From Clostridiales bacterium DTU092 (GTDB lineage: Bacteria > Bacillota > Clostridia > Caldicoprobacterales > Caldicoprobacteraceae): a DNA stretch of 5,042 bases. The notes beneath the pieces are model-generated. The model was not told where the DNA came from. It made no database searches and saw nothing but the letters and a program-made list of their open reading frames with translations. Where the stretch lies: positions 1 to 5,042 of the forward strand of contig LFTM01000167.1 in NCBI GenBank assembly GCA_001513505.1, in the 5' to 3' direction. Of this stretch, positions 5,015 to 5,042 are shown piece after piece. Position 1 is the stretch's first letter, and each line of letters starts with the position of its first letter. A program made the position numbers and the translations under genes.

Positions 5015-5036
5015 AGGGCTGTAAAGCCCTTTTTTT
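5013..5036 (+). terminator. Intrinsic terminator of hpf
   Basis: AAAGGGCT (5013-5020) pairs perfectly with AGCCCTTT (5025-5032) around a GTAA loop, a stable GNRA tetraloop, and the T tract runs from 5030 to 5036. The stem begins within the hpf stop codon (5012-5014), so termination is immediate and read-through to the next gene should be low. Confidence 0.95.
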
Positions 5037-5042
5037 ATATCC

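Overview
The window looks like chromosomal DNA of a spore-forming, low-GC Firmicute, most likely a member of Clostridia. The reasons are strong AGGAGG-type ribosome binding sites with frequent GTG and TTG starts, a Spo0E-like phosphatase, a long-form hibernation factor, a sigma-H consensus promoter and TTATNCACA-type DnaA boxes. Genus cannot be fixed from the sequence. There is no rRNA, tRNA, CRISPR array or mobile element.

Layout. Bases 1-426 hold a good sigma-A-like promoter (24-52) and a long stretch with several small inverted repeats and no convincing gene. A small two-zinc-ribbon protein follows (427-720) and ends at a strong intrinsic terminator (762-792). The gap 793-1088 is the most unusual part. 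It carries four exact DnaA boxes (TTATNCACA) in 76 bases, all on the + strand, plus two near matches and a Spo0A-type box, and then the sigma-A promoter of a transporter operon.

The operon (1089-3969) encodes a polar amino acid ABC importer: a lipoprotein binding protein, a HisM/GlnP-type permease and a GlnQ/HisP-type ATPase. A fourth gene of unknown function follows, encoding a two-helix membrane protein. A 12-bp hairpin between the first and second genes probably reduces read-through, so that the binding protein is made in excess. The permease and ATPase genes overlap by 8 bases.

On the opposite strand lies a small Spo0E-like gene (4042-4224), whose product would dephosphorylate Spo0A~P. 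It is convergent with the operon and divergent from hpf. The long-form ribosome hibernation factor gene hpf (4478-5014) is preceded by two tandem alternative-sigma promoters: a sigma-B-like site (4361-4385) and a consensus-perfect sigma-H site (4410-4436). It ends in its own terminator.

The common thread is nutrient status and the entry into stationary phase or sporulation: amino acid uptake, a brake on Spo0A, a sigma-H-driven ribosome hibernation factor, and a DnaA/Spo0A-type site cluster that could link this locus to replication control. The genes belong to well-known families. The new material is in the regulatory DNA and in the unknown fourth operon gene.
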